Positions 39,081 through 48,946 of a stretch of DNA of 64,000 nucleotides are shown piece after piece. The position numbers and the translations under genes were made by a program. The DNA is taken from positions 3,576,341 through 3,640,340 of the forward strand of contig NZ_CP074126.1 of the NCBI RefSeq assembly GCF_018282095.1, read 5' to 3'. Positions within the stretch are counted from its first letter, which is position 1. The number at the start of each line of letters is the position of its first letter. The DNA is from Pseudovibrio brasiliensis (lineage in GTDB: Bacteria; Pseudomonadota; Alphaproteobacteria; Rhizobiales; Stappiaceae). Under the pieces are notes generated by a model, which did not search any database, was not told the DNA's origin, and saw only the letters and a program-made list of their open reading frames with translations.

Positions 39081-39454
39081 CAACAGACGGATAATCGTAA
39101 ATTCCAGAAGAAGACACAACTAGAAATAAGAGGAAGTTGGGAAAACGCTCAACTCCTGAGTTTTCAGCTCAAAAGAAGCCACTACAAGACGCAGGCAAAA
39201 AAAGAGGCGTGTACCCGTTGGTACACGCCTTTAAGAAAGTTGACACTCCCCCATCCGAGTGCCAGCCGAAGCTGCATTTAGAGATATCAGAGTGCCCCAT
39301 CTCTTCATTGATCTTCATCAAAATAAATAAAATTACTTCTGAAACAGCAGATATTATTCATTATTACAAAACTAGTCAGTCCTTCAATCGATTAAAACTA
39401 GAGCAATTCAAATATATCTCTGATAGACCTCAACGAAAGTCTCAGTATTTTCTA
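39081..39454. other. Intergenic region with a terminator
   Basis: About 370 bp. Holds the terminator of the HAD-like gene (separate entry) and the riboswitch promoter; the rest is AT-rich with no ORF that I can support. Confidence 0.5.
39197..39230 (-). terminator. Rho-independent terminator
   Basis: Perfect 11-bp stem AGGCGTGTACC / GGTACACGCCT (39205-39230) with a 4-nt loop; the minus strand continues with seven T residues. It lies about 225 bp past the HAD-like gene. Confidence 0.88.
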
Positions 39455-40270
39455 CTAATTCTTACTCAGGCTGGTCACCGAGGGAGCCTGCCACGAAAAC
39501 TTTCTGAGCCAATGTCTTTCTGGAGAAATCACAAAGCTCCATGAATCAACCTTTCCGGAGACCTTATCTGGAGTTGTGTCGGAAGCACCTTGTACCTCAC
39601 TCTGGTCAGAAGCGATCTGAATTTTCAAAGTCCCCTCGCCCCTTCCTGCCAGCTTCAACAGTCCCAAATCTGTCTGAGTTCGGCCCAGAAAAACCGTGGG
39701 GGCTGCACCAATCCTATCCCAGATCGCACGCGCCAGCTCCAAAGGTGGGGTCTCACTAGAGGCCGCTGACACTTCAATAACCCGGAAACGCGGTAGACCA
39801 TAATTCAGCTCCACCATGGTGCGATCCACTTCATGATCACCAAAGCTCAGCACCCAGATTTCGAAGTGATGTTCTTTGAGGAAACCCACCAGTTCCTTCA
39901 AAGGCTGATAGGCGAACTCCCGATACTTGGCACCAACCGCTTTCGGTCCATTGAGGGATAGATGAGCCCGCACGCTTTCGCTGTAGTCTGCGAAACTGCC
40001 AAGATCTCCCTCAGCATTGGGTGGCACGACCTTGTTGTCAGCGCTCTGCACAGCAGCGCTCCACAATGCACCATCGCCGACGAGCACCGCGACACGGTCT
40101 TCCAGAGCCACAAACTCCGGGCTTTCTTCCCGCCCCATGCGCTCAATGCTTTCGATGATACCGTGGCGTGCTGTTGTGGAACTCCAGCTCGGCAGGATGT
40201 TATCCCGCTCACCACCAGTTGGCTGCATGACTGAAACTGCGGAGTATAAAAACAAGCTGGACCATTGCAT
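39455..40270 (-). CDS. HAD-fold protein lacking its nucleophile
   Basis: 271 residues. The block LPSWSS ... EFVALEDRVAVLVGDGALW aligns with the opening of a HAD hydrolase group whose active site reads FDNDGTLW. Here the nucleophile Asp is Val64 and only the second Asp (66) remains. Further on, YQPLKELVGFLKEH ... VLSFGD matches the motif II region with its Ser, and GRTQTDLGLL replaces the GNSxGD motif. The protein is probably a pseudo-enzyme, perhaps a binding or regulatory protein. A start at ATG 40228 would be shorter. Alternatively it is an unrelated chance resemblance, but the multi-motif match makes that less likely. Confidence 0.6.
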   Translation of the reverse strand: MQWSSLFLYSAVSVMQPTGGERDNILPSWSSTTARHGIIESIERMGREESPEFVALEDRVAVLVGDGALWSAAVQSADNKVVPPNAEGDLGSFADYSESVRAHLSLNGPKAVGAKYREFAYQPLKELVGFLKEHHFEIWVLSFGDHEVDRTMVELNYGLPRFRVIEVSAASSETPPLELARAIWDRIGAAPTVFLGRTQTDLGLLKLAGRGEGTLKIQIASDQSEVQGASDTTPDKVSGKVDSWSFVISPERHWLRKFSWQAPSVTSLSKN

Positions 40271-40627
40271 CGCTCAAGATCACCCTGAAGCTGTTTAAGC
40301 AAGATGGAGACCTACAATGCACATCAATTGCCCATAAAAAATGAACTAAATGCAGTTGTGAAAAGAGATGAGAATCATGATTGATGGGCGGAATCTCTTT
40401 TCTCTCAACTTGAAGACAAATACGAGTATTCACGTATATAAGTAATTTCAATCACCGAAACTTTTACTTACAATTTTCATCAATTTGCTTTGAAAGCGTC
40501 AGATAAACGTCATATACCCCTCTCTTTTCGATACTTTTTGGAATGAAACTCCTCAACTCTCTAGAATTCTTAATAAATGCGCAACAATTTCAAATAATTA
40601 TGCCTAGGAATTTCCCGGGGTACCCAA
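40271..40627. other. AT-rich intergenic region between divergent genes
   Basis: About 360 bp holding promoters of the HAD-like gene and the Amt-like fusion gene. No ORF or clear repeat seen. Confidence 0.45.
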
Positions 40628-43600
40628 ATGCATTTCCGAGCCCTTTTACTTCCAGTATTGCTCTTACTAACGCTTATTGGTTTATCGTTACACTTCATGT
40701 CGGCGTCTTCGTATGCGTCAATATTTGATCCGGCGAACACCAGCCTGCACGGCCCGTTAAATCAGGCAGAACTACTGACACAGCAGCAGAACCTATGGAC
40801 TATTTTGTCCGTAGGATTATTTGCGCTTGGTGTTCTTGGAATACTTGTCGTGTATTCCAGCCTGTTTATTCAGGAACGTATGCGGGCATCCCGTTTCTTT
40901 AACCGCGCATTACTTCTGATCGTAATCAGCTCTGCTGCATGCCTGTTGATTGACACCACCCTGAACCTGCCGGATGTCACAGCTCAACTGACCCTCTGGC
41001 AGTCTGAAGTTGAGTTCATCCCGCAGAGCGATGTCCATGCAGCGGCAATCCACGCAGCAATGGCCGCCATGATTGCGGTTATCGCATACTTGCCCCTGTC
41101 ACATCAGCTCACACTCCGCGCAACCATCATCCTTGCACTCTCAGTGGGTGCTGTCATCTACCCGGCTTACCTGAAAGGCGTACAGGGGCTGCTGTTACAT
41201 CCAATCAGCCAGGGCACTGTTCTTTCAGTCGGTTTTGAGCAGATCGGTGGTGGTACGGTCGTCACGCTACTGGCAACCTTTGCGGCATTCTCCGGCATTT
41301 TCGTCACCGGCATCAAGAACTCGCCTGCTCTGCCTGAGTACATCCTGCGCAACACACAAAACTACAACGTGCTGCAGATCAAAGCCGGTGCAGCACTCAT
41401 GGCTGTCGGTGGCATTGGTTTTTCCGTTGGTAATACAAGCATTTACTCCGGTGAGCTGGGCGCGGCGATCTATAACGTTCTTGTCGCTGCAGGTGTCTCT
41501 GTGGCGTTGGGCGTCATCTTCGGCGTCTTTGCACCAAGAAAGGTGATGTATCCAACCATCCTGCTCGGCCTGATTGGCGGTCTTTCATCTGCACTTGGAA
41601 ATGCACAACACCTGACCATCGAAGGCGTGGCCGCCTTGTCACTTGTGGCCTCCACCCTTTCAGTCACAGCTGCCCGTATTATCTTCATCCGTACGAAGAC
41701 CCACAAAGTCACAATCTACTACACAAGCCTCGGAATCGGCTCATTAGTAGGTCTCTTTGGCTACACGCTGGCCCTTCCAGGAGATCATGTTCTGGCAGGA
41801 TGGACCTTCGATAACTTCGTCCTCCAAGCCGTTGGCGCTACTCTGACGACCCTTTGGGCCTTCTTGACCGGCCTGATCCTGTTTTCCATCTTCAAGTACA
41901 CTGGCCTGTTCCAGAAAGCGGATGAGATTGATCTGAACGACTCCCCGATCGTCAGCACCATCAGCCAGATGGAGAACCTGATCGGCAAGCTCGTCTGGCA
42001 TGACGCGAAGCTGGACGAGCGCCTGCCAGTTCGCGATACAGACCCACAAGAACGCCTCGCCTCCCTCTTCAACTCGTTCCTCGACAAGCTGCAGAGCGAT
42101 GAGAAACGGCGGAAAATCAGCGAAACTTCAGACAGTAAGCAGCAGGAAGAACTCAGCAAACTCGCCACATTCGCAGAAGGTGCATTCGAAGGCCTCGCCA
42201 TCTCAACCGATGGCATCATCGTCGAATGTAACCACGTTCTCTATGAGCTTCTCGGCTATTCTGCAGGCGAAATGCGCGGCTCCAGCCTGCTGTCTCACGT
42301 AGCTCCCGACTACCGCGAAAAAGCCCGTGCGGCCATTCAGGCCAATGAGCCGACGCCAAATGAAGTCATCCTGCTCAGCAAGGCGGGCGAGCGCATTCCG
42401 ATAGAAGTGCGTGGCCGCCTGATGGAGGTGGGAGACGAGAATCTCCGTGTCTCTGCTGTCCGTGACATGCGCAAGCAAAAGGAAGATGAAGCCCGCATTC
42501 TGCACCTTGCACAGCACGATATGCTGACGGGCCTACCGAACCGGACTTACTTCCGCGAACGCTTCCAGCAAGCCATTGAAAGCCAAAACAGGGCTGATGA
42601 AACCATCTCTGCCGTTATGCTGCTGGATCTGGATCGCTTCAAGGATATCAATGACTTGTACGGCCACCCCGTCGGCGACAAGCTCATCCAGACTGTCGCC
42701 CGTCGCCTCAATGCCTGCGTCACACACCACGACACCGTTGCCCGTCTGGGTGGGGATGAGTTTGCAATCATTCAGGTCAATCTAAAGACAAAGGCAGAAG
42801 TCGGCCTGCTCACCAACAAGATCATCGAGGTTCTGTCTAAGCCAATCCATGTTGGCAACAACATCACGATCAGAACAAGCGCCAGCATCGGTATCGCGCT
42901 GATTCCAGAGCATGGAACCGATCCTGATGAGTTAATGTCCAAAGCAGATATTGCCCTCTATGAGGCAAAAGAGGCTGGCCGAAACACATTTGCATTCTTC
43001 GAAAACAAGATGGAAGAAGTCATCCTGCTGAGAAGAACAATGGAGGGTGACCTCCGTAACGCATTGGAAAATGAGGAACTTCAGCTCCACTTCCAGCCGC
43101 AGGCCCGTTCTGACACCCGCTCTATCGTCGGCTTTGAAGCGCTTCTGCGCTGGAACCATCCGGAAAAAGGGCTGATCGGTCCAAACAACTTCATCCCGGT
43201 TGCGGAAGAGAGCGGCCTGATCATTCCGATTGGCCGCTGGGTGCTGAACGAAGCGTGTGCGCAGGCGTCTCAGTGGCCGGAGCGGTATCGTGTAGGGGTA
43301 AACCTCAGTCCGGTGCAGTTCTGTGATGAATATCTTATCCAGGAAGTGGAAGGCGCATTAGCACGAAGTGGCCTGACGCCAGAGCGCCTGGAGCTTGAAA
43401 TCACAGAGAGCGTCCTGATCCACGATGACCGCCGCGCTCTCAATACCCTGAGACAACTCAAGGAGTTAGGCATCACCATCGCGTTGGATGACTTTGGGAC
43501 CGGCTACTCCTCTCTCAGCTATCTGCGCCGCTTCCCGTTTGATCGCCTCAAGATCGATCGCAGCTTCGTCAGTGGGGTAACTCAGACACCGGAACTGGCA

Positions 43601-43906
43601 GCCATCATCCGCGCTGTTATCGATCTGGGGCAGGCTCTGGGAATGGAAGTCATCGCCGAAGGTGTTGAAACTGAACCGGAATTGGAGCTGCTGCGCAATG
43701 AATCCTGTGATGAAGTGCAAGGCTACCTGATTGGCCGTCCGCAGGTTATGGATGGGGAAACTGCGAAACATGTCAGCAATGCAAATCTGGAAATTCAGGC
43801 GTTAGACCAATACATCGCCGCACTGCAGGAAACCTCTCTAAAGCTAAAAGAGAAGGAAAAACAAGCAGCTATAGAGAATCAGAAAATGACTGATGCGGGA
43901 GACTAA
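40628..43906 (+). CDS. Ammonium-transporter-like domain fused to PAS-GGDEF-EAL
   Basis: 1092 residues. About 11 hydrophobic helices (residues 5-435) follow the Amt/Rh pattern: GFEQIGGGTVVTLLATFAAFSG resembles the Amt helix-5 stretch, later helices carry GGIGFSVGN and ILLGLIGGLSSALGNAQ, and FVLQAVGATLTTLWAF precedes the cytosolic tail as in Amt. The twin conducting histidines are not seen, so it probably senses rather than transports. A PAS domain (about 500-620, GIIVECNHVLYELLGYSAGE) follows, then GGDEF (intact, near 708) and EAL (FEALLRW near 836, DDFGTGYSSL). The output would be cyclic-di-GMP synthesis or breakdown. An ATG with weak upstream AG-rich sequence starts it. Confidence 0.85.
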   Translation: MHFRALLLPVLLLLTLIGLSLHFMSASSYASIFDPANTSLHGPLNQAELLTQQQNLWTILSVGLFALGVLGILVVYSSLFIQERMRASRFFNRALLLIVISSAACLLIDTTLNLPDVTAQLTLWQSEVEFIPQSDVHAAAIHAAMAAMIAVIAYLPLSHQLTLRATIILALSVGAVIYPAYLKGVQGLLLHPISQGTVLSVGFEQIGGGTVVTLLATFAAFSGIFVTGIKNSPALPEYILRNTQNYNVLQIKAGAALMAVGGIGFSVGNTSIYSGELGAAIYNVLVAAGVSVALGVIFGVFAPRKVMYPTILLGLIGGLSSALGNAQHLTIEGVAALSLVASTLSVTAARIIFIRTKTHKVTIYYTSLGIGSLVGLFGYTLALPGDHVLAGWTFDNFVLQAVGATLTTLWAFLTGLILFSIFKYTGLFQKADEIDLNDSPIVSTISQMENLIGKLVWHDAKLDERLPVRDTDPQERLASLFNSFLDKLQSDEKRRKISETSDSKQQEELSKLATFAEGAFEGLAISTDGIIVECNHVLYELLGYSAGEMRGSSLLSHVAPDYREKARAAIQANEPTPNEVILLSKAGERIPIEVRGRLMEVGDENLRVSAVRDMRKQKEDEARILHLAQHDMLTGLPNRTYFRERFQQAIESQNRADETISAVMLLDLDRFKDINDLYGHPVGDKLIQTVARRLNACVTHHDTVARLGGDEFAIIQVNLKTKAEVGLLTNKIIEVLSKPIHVGNNITIRTSASIGIALIPEHGTDPDELMSKADIALYEAKEAGRNTFAFFENKMEEVILLRRTMEGDLRNALENEELQLHFQPQARSDTRSIVGFEALLRWNHPEKGLIGPNNFIPVAEESGLIIPIGRWVLNEACAQASQWPERYRVGVNLSPVQFCDEYLIQEVEGALARSGLTPERLELEITESVLIHDDRRALNTLRQLKELGITIALDDFGTGYSSLSYLRRFPFDRLKIDRSFVSGVTQTPELAAIIRAVIDLGQALGMEVIAEGVETEPELELLRNESCDEVQGYLIGRPQVMDGETAKHVSNANLEIQALDQYIAALQETSLKLKEKEKQAAIENQKMTDAGD

Positions 43907-43930
43907 CCCGCATTATCCTAGCAAATCAGC

Positions 43931-43965
43931 AAAAAGCCAGCAGGACTTATCACCACCCTGCTGGC
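43931..43965 (-). terminator. Terminator overlapping the sbcC stop codon
   Basis: Minus-strand 9-bp stem GCCAGCAGG / CCTGCTGGC (43957-43965 and 43936-43944) followed by five T residues. The upstream arm lies inside the sbcC coding end and the TGA sits in the loop. Confidence 0.75.
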
Positions 43966-46900
43966 GCATTCACCGCCACACGGCTGCGTCCAGCACCCTG
44001 CCTAACCACCTGAACTTGAACGGGAATTCGATCCTTCAGCGCTTCCACGTGGCTGATAACGCCAACTTTTCTCCCCTGCCCCTGCAACATCTCCAGCGCA
44101 TCAATGGCAAGATCGAGACTTTCAGCATCCAGGGAACCGAAGCCTTCGTCGATGAAGAGCGTGTCAACGAACGACTGACGCCCCTCCAAACCGGAGAGAG
44201 CAAGAGCGAGACTGAGCGAAATAAGGAAGCGTTCTCCACCACTTAGCGAGCGTGTGGAGCGTGGTGTGTCGCCCATATCACGGTCGATGACGTGAAGGCC
44301 GAGGCCGAAAACAGCGCGTTTCAGCTGGTACCGTGGTTTGAGCTGATGCAGCTGTTTGTTGGCAAGTTCCACCAGCAAATCGAGAGTAACACCCTGCGCC
44401 ACCTTCTGGAACTTGGAGCCATCCGCAGAGCCAATCGCCTCAGAAATCGCGCCCCACGTCTTGGCGGTCTCCTTTGCCTCCAGCAGCAAGCCCATGATTT
44501 GTTGGGCTTTTTCTCGTGCCTCAGCATCCACACGCAGCTTCTCAGAAAGAACACCACGCTTCACCTGCAACTCAGAAAGCGCCTGTTTGGTGGCCTCCAG
44601 CTGAGAGGATAACTCCGGCTGCGACTTATCCGGCAAGGGCTGCGCCTGAACCGCGACCAGCTCCTTTTCCCAAGTGGAAACAGCAGTTTGCGCTGCAACG
44701 TAAGCATCATCCAGCGCCTTCAGCTCAGTCAGCAAGGCCTCCAGCTCGTGAGAGCTTCTCTCCCGCAAGCCGTCATAGGCGTCTTTCGTCAGCCCCAGCC
44801 CTGCAAGCTCAGCGTTTAGCCTTTCTGCACAATCAGTTAGCGCAGCGCCCGCCTTCGCTTCAGCATCCTTCGCAGCAGCCAGACCAGCCTCCGCACGGCC
44901 AAATTCGGCCTTTGCGTTGCTATGTGCGTTACTTGCGTTTTTTATGCGTTCTTTTGCGTTGCTATGTTTTTCAGAAAACGCAGCCCGATGCACTCCGGTC
45001 GCCATGCCACCCAGCAGCAATTTGCGCTCTGAAAACCGCTCCTGATGCAGCGCCCGAAGTTTCTCAAGCTGCCCTTGCAAGTCAGCTGCAGTCTTAGTGA
45101 GGCCATCATGCCGCTCGCTCAAGCCGCTGGTCTTCTGTTCCAGTGATTGCAGCGCGGCGGACGTTGTCCCCTCCTGCTGCTCAAGTTGTTCCCATGTACT
45201 GATACGTTCCTGCAAGCTCGCCTTCAGCGCGGGTAACACATCACCAAGGGACCCAAATACCATGCCACCAGCCAGCAGCGTTTCGCTAAGCCGCTGCTCC
45301 AGTCGCAGTCGTGCCTCGGAGTTCTCGTTGTGGCGTCCCTCCACACCAGAAAGCTCCACCTTGATGGAAGAAACCTCTTCAGCTTTTCCAGCCTGATCAC
45401 CAGCCGCTTTCTTGTGTGCATCACGCAGTTCACGAAGCTTGACTTCCAACTGCTCCAGCTCTTTGCGCAGCTCATCGTCCTGAGCAAGCACTGCACGCAG
45501 GGAATCTGCTTTGGACGTCACCTCAGCCAGCACCGTATCCAGCAACTCTGGCACTTCAAGCAGAGCATCCAGCGCAAACGTCAGATCGAACGGAGCTTCA
45601 AGCAAACTCCATTGCTGCTGAGCGTCTGCCTCAAGTGCAGTCGTCTCTGCTTCAAACCGTTCTGCCTGCTCAAAAGCATTTTTCTTCGAAGCTTCACAGG
45701 CAGCAAGCTCTCGCTCTATCTCGCTTAAGGTTCGCTGCGCAGCTGTGCGAGCTTCTTCCGCTTCCTTGCGCTGTAGAAACACGTCGCCGAACAGCGCATC
45801 CAGCGCAGCCCGGCCCTCCTGTGTATCTACGGGGTGATCGTCAGAGCCACAAACCGGGCAAGGTGCATCTTCAACCAATCCGGCGCGCAGCAGCTTTACC
45901 TGATCCCCTTGCGCCGCTTCAGCAAGGGTGGAGAGCCCACGCGCTTTTTCGAGGGCTTCGTCGCGAAACGTCAGCTCCTGGGTCGCTTTCTCCTTGGCTT
46001 CCTGCAGGCCTTCCATCTGGTTCACCAGCTTCTGCCAGGTCGCGCTTTCAGCCTGCTTGTTCCGCTTGGCCTTTACGAAGTTGCGAGAGGTCTCCTGAAG
46101 CTTCTCAGCCCGCTGACGGAAGGCAGAAAGCTGCTCCATGCTCTTGCGGGCATCATTGGCCCCAAGAGCGGAAATCTCGCCTTTCTTGGAGGCAACATCG
46201 CTCTCACAGCCGTCAAGATCAGACGCAAACTGCGCCAGCTCAGCGGAAAGCTTGCTCTGGATCTCACAGAGCTCATACTCACGCTTGCGCATCTCAACAA
46301 GGCGTTCAGCATCCTTTGAAAGCGCAATCTGAACCCGGTCATACTCTTCCAGATCAGCAAACAGGCTATCCCGGCGCTCCTTCAGCACCTTGGTCGCGCT
46401 CAGCCGTGCCATCTGCTCTTTCACAATGGCCTGCAAGGCTTTCTGCTCTTCAAGAGATTTGGTGTGCGCCGCCAGTGCATCTTCCGCCTGCTTGGCATCC
46501 AGATTAGCCGCATCAGAGCGTTCGCGCAGCTGCTTACCTTCCGTTTCCAGCTCACCCAGCTTGGTGTCCAGCTGTTCCGCTGCACTCCACTCCGGTGTCA
46601 GCTTGGTCAGCTCAGCTTCCAGCTCATTGAACAGCGCATCAGCCTGTTTGGCCTGCTCATCCTTAGCAGCCAGATCCGTACGCGCAGCCTCCAGCATCAC
46701 CTGGCTTTTTTCAGCCGTTGCACGCGTGCCAGCGACATCTCGCTCCGCATCCACCACGCGCTGGTTCACAGGCTCCAGAGACTTGATCCGCTCAAACTGC
46801 GCTTTCAGATCTCGTTTGGCCTGGGCATTTTCATGGCGTGCTTTCAGGGCAACAAACTCATCATGGGCAGAGGCGAGCTTGGTCTTGGCTTCATCCAGCT

Positions 46901-47699
46901 TTTGCAGATGGCCCAAAGACTTGGCAATGGCATCCATATCCGATTGAACAGAGGCAGACTGCTTTTCCAGCTCGCCCTGCTCACCAACAAGCGCGGTGCG
47001 GTCCTCGTCTTCCAGAAGACCAGCCACATCAGACTTTTCTTCCAGCTTGCCAACAGCATCTTTGGCCTCAGAAAACCGCTGGAAGATCTGCTTGGAGATG
47101 TCTCTATAGCGCTGAGTGCCCGTTACTTTTTCAAGCAGTGCAGCCCGCTCATTGTCATTGGCTTTCAGGAAGGCATCAAAATCGCCCTGCGCCAACAAAA
47201 CCGTGCGTTTGAACTGGTCATAGGTCAGCCCAAGCCGTTCCTCAACAGCCGCATCCACCTGCTTGATGCCGCTTTCAACCGCAGCATTGTCTTCAATGCG
47301 AACCAGCGAGCGCTCCACATTCTGCAAACGGCCAGATGCTTTGTTGCGCGCCCGGCGCACTGTCCAGCGTGCCCGGTATCCCGTTCCATCTGCGCCGATA
47401 AAGTCCGCCTCGGCAAAGCCAGAGGCAGCACCACGGGTCAGCACAGTTCGCGGGTTCGTCTCTTTCAGGTCTGCACCGGCCACATCCGGCACGCTGTCAC
47501 TGCTGCCTGCAGCGCTCAAACGCGGGCACTGCCCAAACAAGGCAAGGCACAAGGCATCCAGCAGGGTGGATTTGCCCGCTCCAGTTTCTCCGGTAATCGC
47601 GAATAAACCAGCCCCGTCCAGAGGCTCCTGTTCAAGGTCAATCTCAAACGGAGCTGCCAGACTGGCAAGGTTTTCGCCACGCACCGCTAGAATACGCAT
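43950..47699 (-). CDS. sbcC: SbcC exonuclease subunit (Rad50-like ATPase)
   Basis: 1249 residues. SMC-like ATPase of the SbcCD nuclease, which cuts hairpins and DNA ends in repair. Walker A GETGAGKSTLLDA near 37-49, two long coiled coils, a zinc-hook CPVCGSDDHP near 616, then the signature RSLSGGERFL and Walker B/D-loop TLFIDEGFGSLD at the C-terminus. The length is typical of Alphaproteobacteria. The start overlaps the sbcD stop by 1 bp (TAATG), so both are coupled. Very GC-balanced with no oddities. Confidence 0.95.
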   Translation of the reverse strand: MRILAVRGENLASLAAPFEIDLEQEPLDGAGLFAITGETGAGKSTLLDALCLALFGQCPRLSAAGSSDSVPDVAGADLKETNPRTVLTRGAASGFAEADFIGADGTGYRARWTVRRARNKASGRLQNVERSLVRIEDNAAVESGIKQVDAAVEERLGLTYDQFKRTVLLAQGDFDAFLKANDNERAALLEKVTGTQRYRDISKQIFQRFSEAKDAVGKLEEKSDVAGLLEDEDRTALVGEQGELEKQSASVQSDMDAIAKSLGHLQKLDEAKTKLASAHDEFVALKARHENAQAKRDLKAQFERIKSLEPVNQRVVDAERDVAGTRATAEKSQVMLEAARTDLAAKDEQAKQADALFNELEAELTKLTPEWSAAEQLDTKLGELETEGKQLRERSDAANLDAKQAEDALAAHTKSLEEQKALQAIVKEQMARLSATKVLKERRDSLFADLEEYDRVQIALSKDAERLVEMRKREYELCEIQSKLSAELAQFASDLDGCESDVASKKGEISALGANDARKSMEQLSAFRQRAEKLQETSRNFVKAKRNKQAESATWQKLVNQMEGLQEAKEKATQELTFRDEALEKARGLSTLAEAAQGDQVKLLRAGLVEDAPCPVCGSDDHPVDTQEGRAALDALFGDVFLQRKEAEEARTAAQRTLSEIERELAACEASKKNAFEQAERFEAETTALEADAQQQWSLLEAPFDLTFALDALLEVPELLDTVLAEVTSKADSLRAVLAQDDELRKELEQLEVKLRELRDAHKKAAGDQAGKAEEVSSIKVELSGVEGRHNENSEARLRLEQRLSETLLAGGMVFGSLGDVLPALKASLQERISTWEQLEQQEGTTSAALQSLEQKTSGLSERHDGLTKTAADLQGQLEKLRALHQERFSERKLLLGGMATGVHRAAFSEKHSNAKERIKNASNAHSNAKAEFGRAEAGLAAAKDAEAKAGAALTDCAERLNAELAGLGLTKDAYDGLRERSSHELEALLTELKALDDAYVAAQTAVSTWEKELVAVQAQPLPDKSQPELSSQLEATKQALSELQVKRGVLSEKLRVDAEAREKAQQIMGLLLEAKETAKTWGAISEAIGSADGSKFQKVAQGVTLDLLVELANKQLHQLKPRYQLKRAVFGLGLHVIDRDMGDTPRSTRSLSGGERFLISLSLALALSGLEGRQSFVDTLFIDEGFGSLDAESLDLAIDALEMLQGQGRKVGVISHVEALKDRIPVQVQVVRQGAGRSRVAVNAPAGW

Positions 47700-48946
47700 T
47701 ACTCGACCTCCGCTTCTGCGATTGCGCGATAAAAATAGTCCAGATGCTTGGCTTCCGGCTCCATGCCGTGCACCCGCTCAAAAGCGGATTTAAAAAGCTC
47801 ATCCGGTTGAATTTCAGATAGGCGGATCAGGCTCTCGGCCTCAGCACTCACCACCTCTTGCTGTTTTTGCCGCAGCACAGAAACACCGGCACTGCGCACC
47901 GGATACTCCGCCAAAATCTGATCCACCTCAGCCTTCAGCCCGCCAGCTGAAACCTGCGGTCTCAGATCCACATGCACAAACGGCTGCTGTTCGACGGACA
48001 AATCTCTATCCAGCTCCAACGCATTCAGCGCAGGCACCAGCTCTTCCAGCAGCAAGCCACCATCCCCTTTCAGACGGTGGAACGGCACAGGCCGGCTCAA
48101 AGCAAGCCGCTCAATGGAAAGCACACCGGCATCAGAAAAACTCAGCAGATTAACGCCGTGCTTGTAGTATTGCTCGGTCACGGAAAGAGGAAACGGCGAA
48201 CCAGAATAGCGAATGGTTTCCTTGCCTACCTTCTGCGGTTTGTGCAAATGCCCAAGCGCCACATAAGTCAGGTCATCAGGAAACTGTTCCCACGGCATAG
48301 CATGCTCACCGCCAATCAGAATGCGCCGCTCTGCGCCTTCTGACTCCAAACCACCTGCCACATGCAAATGGCCAGTCGCGATCAGCGGCATCTCGCCAAT
48401 CTGCTCACGAGCCTGCTGAACCGCCGCCTCATAAAGCTCCGCCACAGCCCGCACCACTGGCGAGCCTTCTTCTGAAGAGGAGAAGCTCAATCCCGGCAGA
48501 TCTGTTGCACGAGGAAACGGCAGCGCCAGCACATAGGCCTTCACCGCACCATCACTGTCTTTGAGTGGAACAAGATGGTGGGAAAGATCCAGCAAGCCGT
48601 CCTGTCGGCGCACCATGCCAACGGCCTGCACACCAATCTTTTGAAACAGCACGCCCGGCGCTTCCACGCGTCCGGCAGGGTCATGGTTGCCTGCAGTCAA
48701 CACCGTCACTAGATGCGGACGCTTTTCCCGAAACCGGGCCAAGGCCTCGTAAAGCATCTGCGTGGCGTCTGCCGAAGGGTTCTGGTTGTCGAACACATCT
48801 CCTGCCACAAGCAGCGCGTCCACCTCATGGCGCTCAATCAGCTCTTCAAGCTCCTTGAAGAACTGTTGGTGCTCATAGGTGCGCGACCAGCCGTTCAGAC
48901 TCTGGCCAATATGCCAGTCTGCTGTGTGCAGGATTTTCAACGCCAT
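47699..48946 (-). CDS. sbcD: SbcD exonuclease subunit (Mre11-like)
   Basis: 415 residues. Calcineurin-like metallophosphoesterase with ADWHIGQ, AGDVFDNQNP, TAGNHDPAGR, ATGHLHVAGG and ALGHLHKPQ supplying the two manganese ions of the nuclease site. It associates with SbcC to cleave hairpin and covalently blocked DNA ends. ATG 48946 (MALKILHTADWH) is chosen, with GGTAG just before; the open frame reaches 49030 but the extra residues are not family-like. First gene of the sbcDC operon. Confidence 0.95.
   Translation of the reverse strand: MALKILHTADWHIGQSLNGWSRTYEHQQFFKELEELIERHEVDALLVAGDVFDNQNPSADATQMLYEALARFREKRPHLVTVLTAGNHDPAGRVEAPGVLFQKIGVQAVGMVRRQDGLLDLSHHLVPLKDSDGAVKAYVLALPFPRATDLPGLSFSSSEEGSPVVRAVAELYEAAVQQAREQIGEMPLIATGHLHVAGGLESEGAERRILIGGEHAMPWEQFPDDLTYVALGHLHKPQKVGKETIRYSGSPFPLSVTEQYYKHGVNLLSFSDAGVLSIERLALSRPVPFHRLKGDGGLLLEELVPALNALELDRDLSVEQQPFVHVDLRPQVSAGGLKAEVDQILAEYPVRSAGVSVLRQKQQEVVSAEAESLIRLSEIQPDELFKSAFERVHGMEPEAKHLDYFYRAIAEAEVE

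Noticed and set aside
46464-47606. 380-residue open frame antisense to sbcC
   Set aside because: Shadow frame over a clear SbcC coding region; no start signal.
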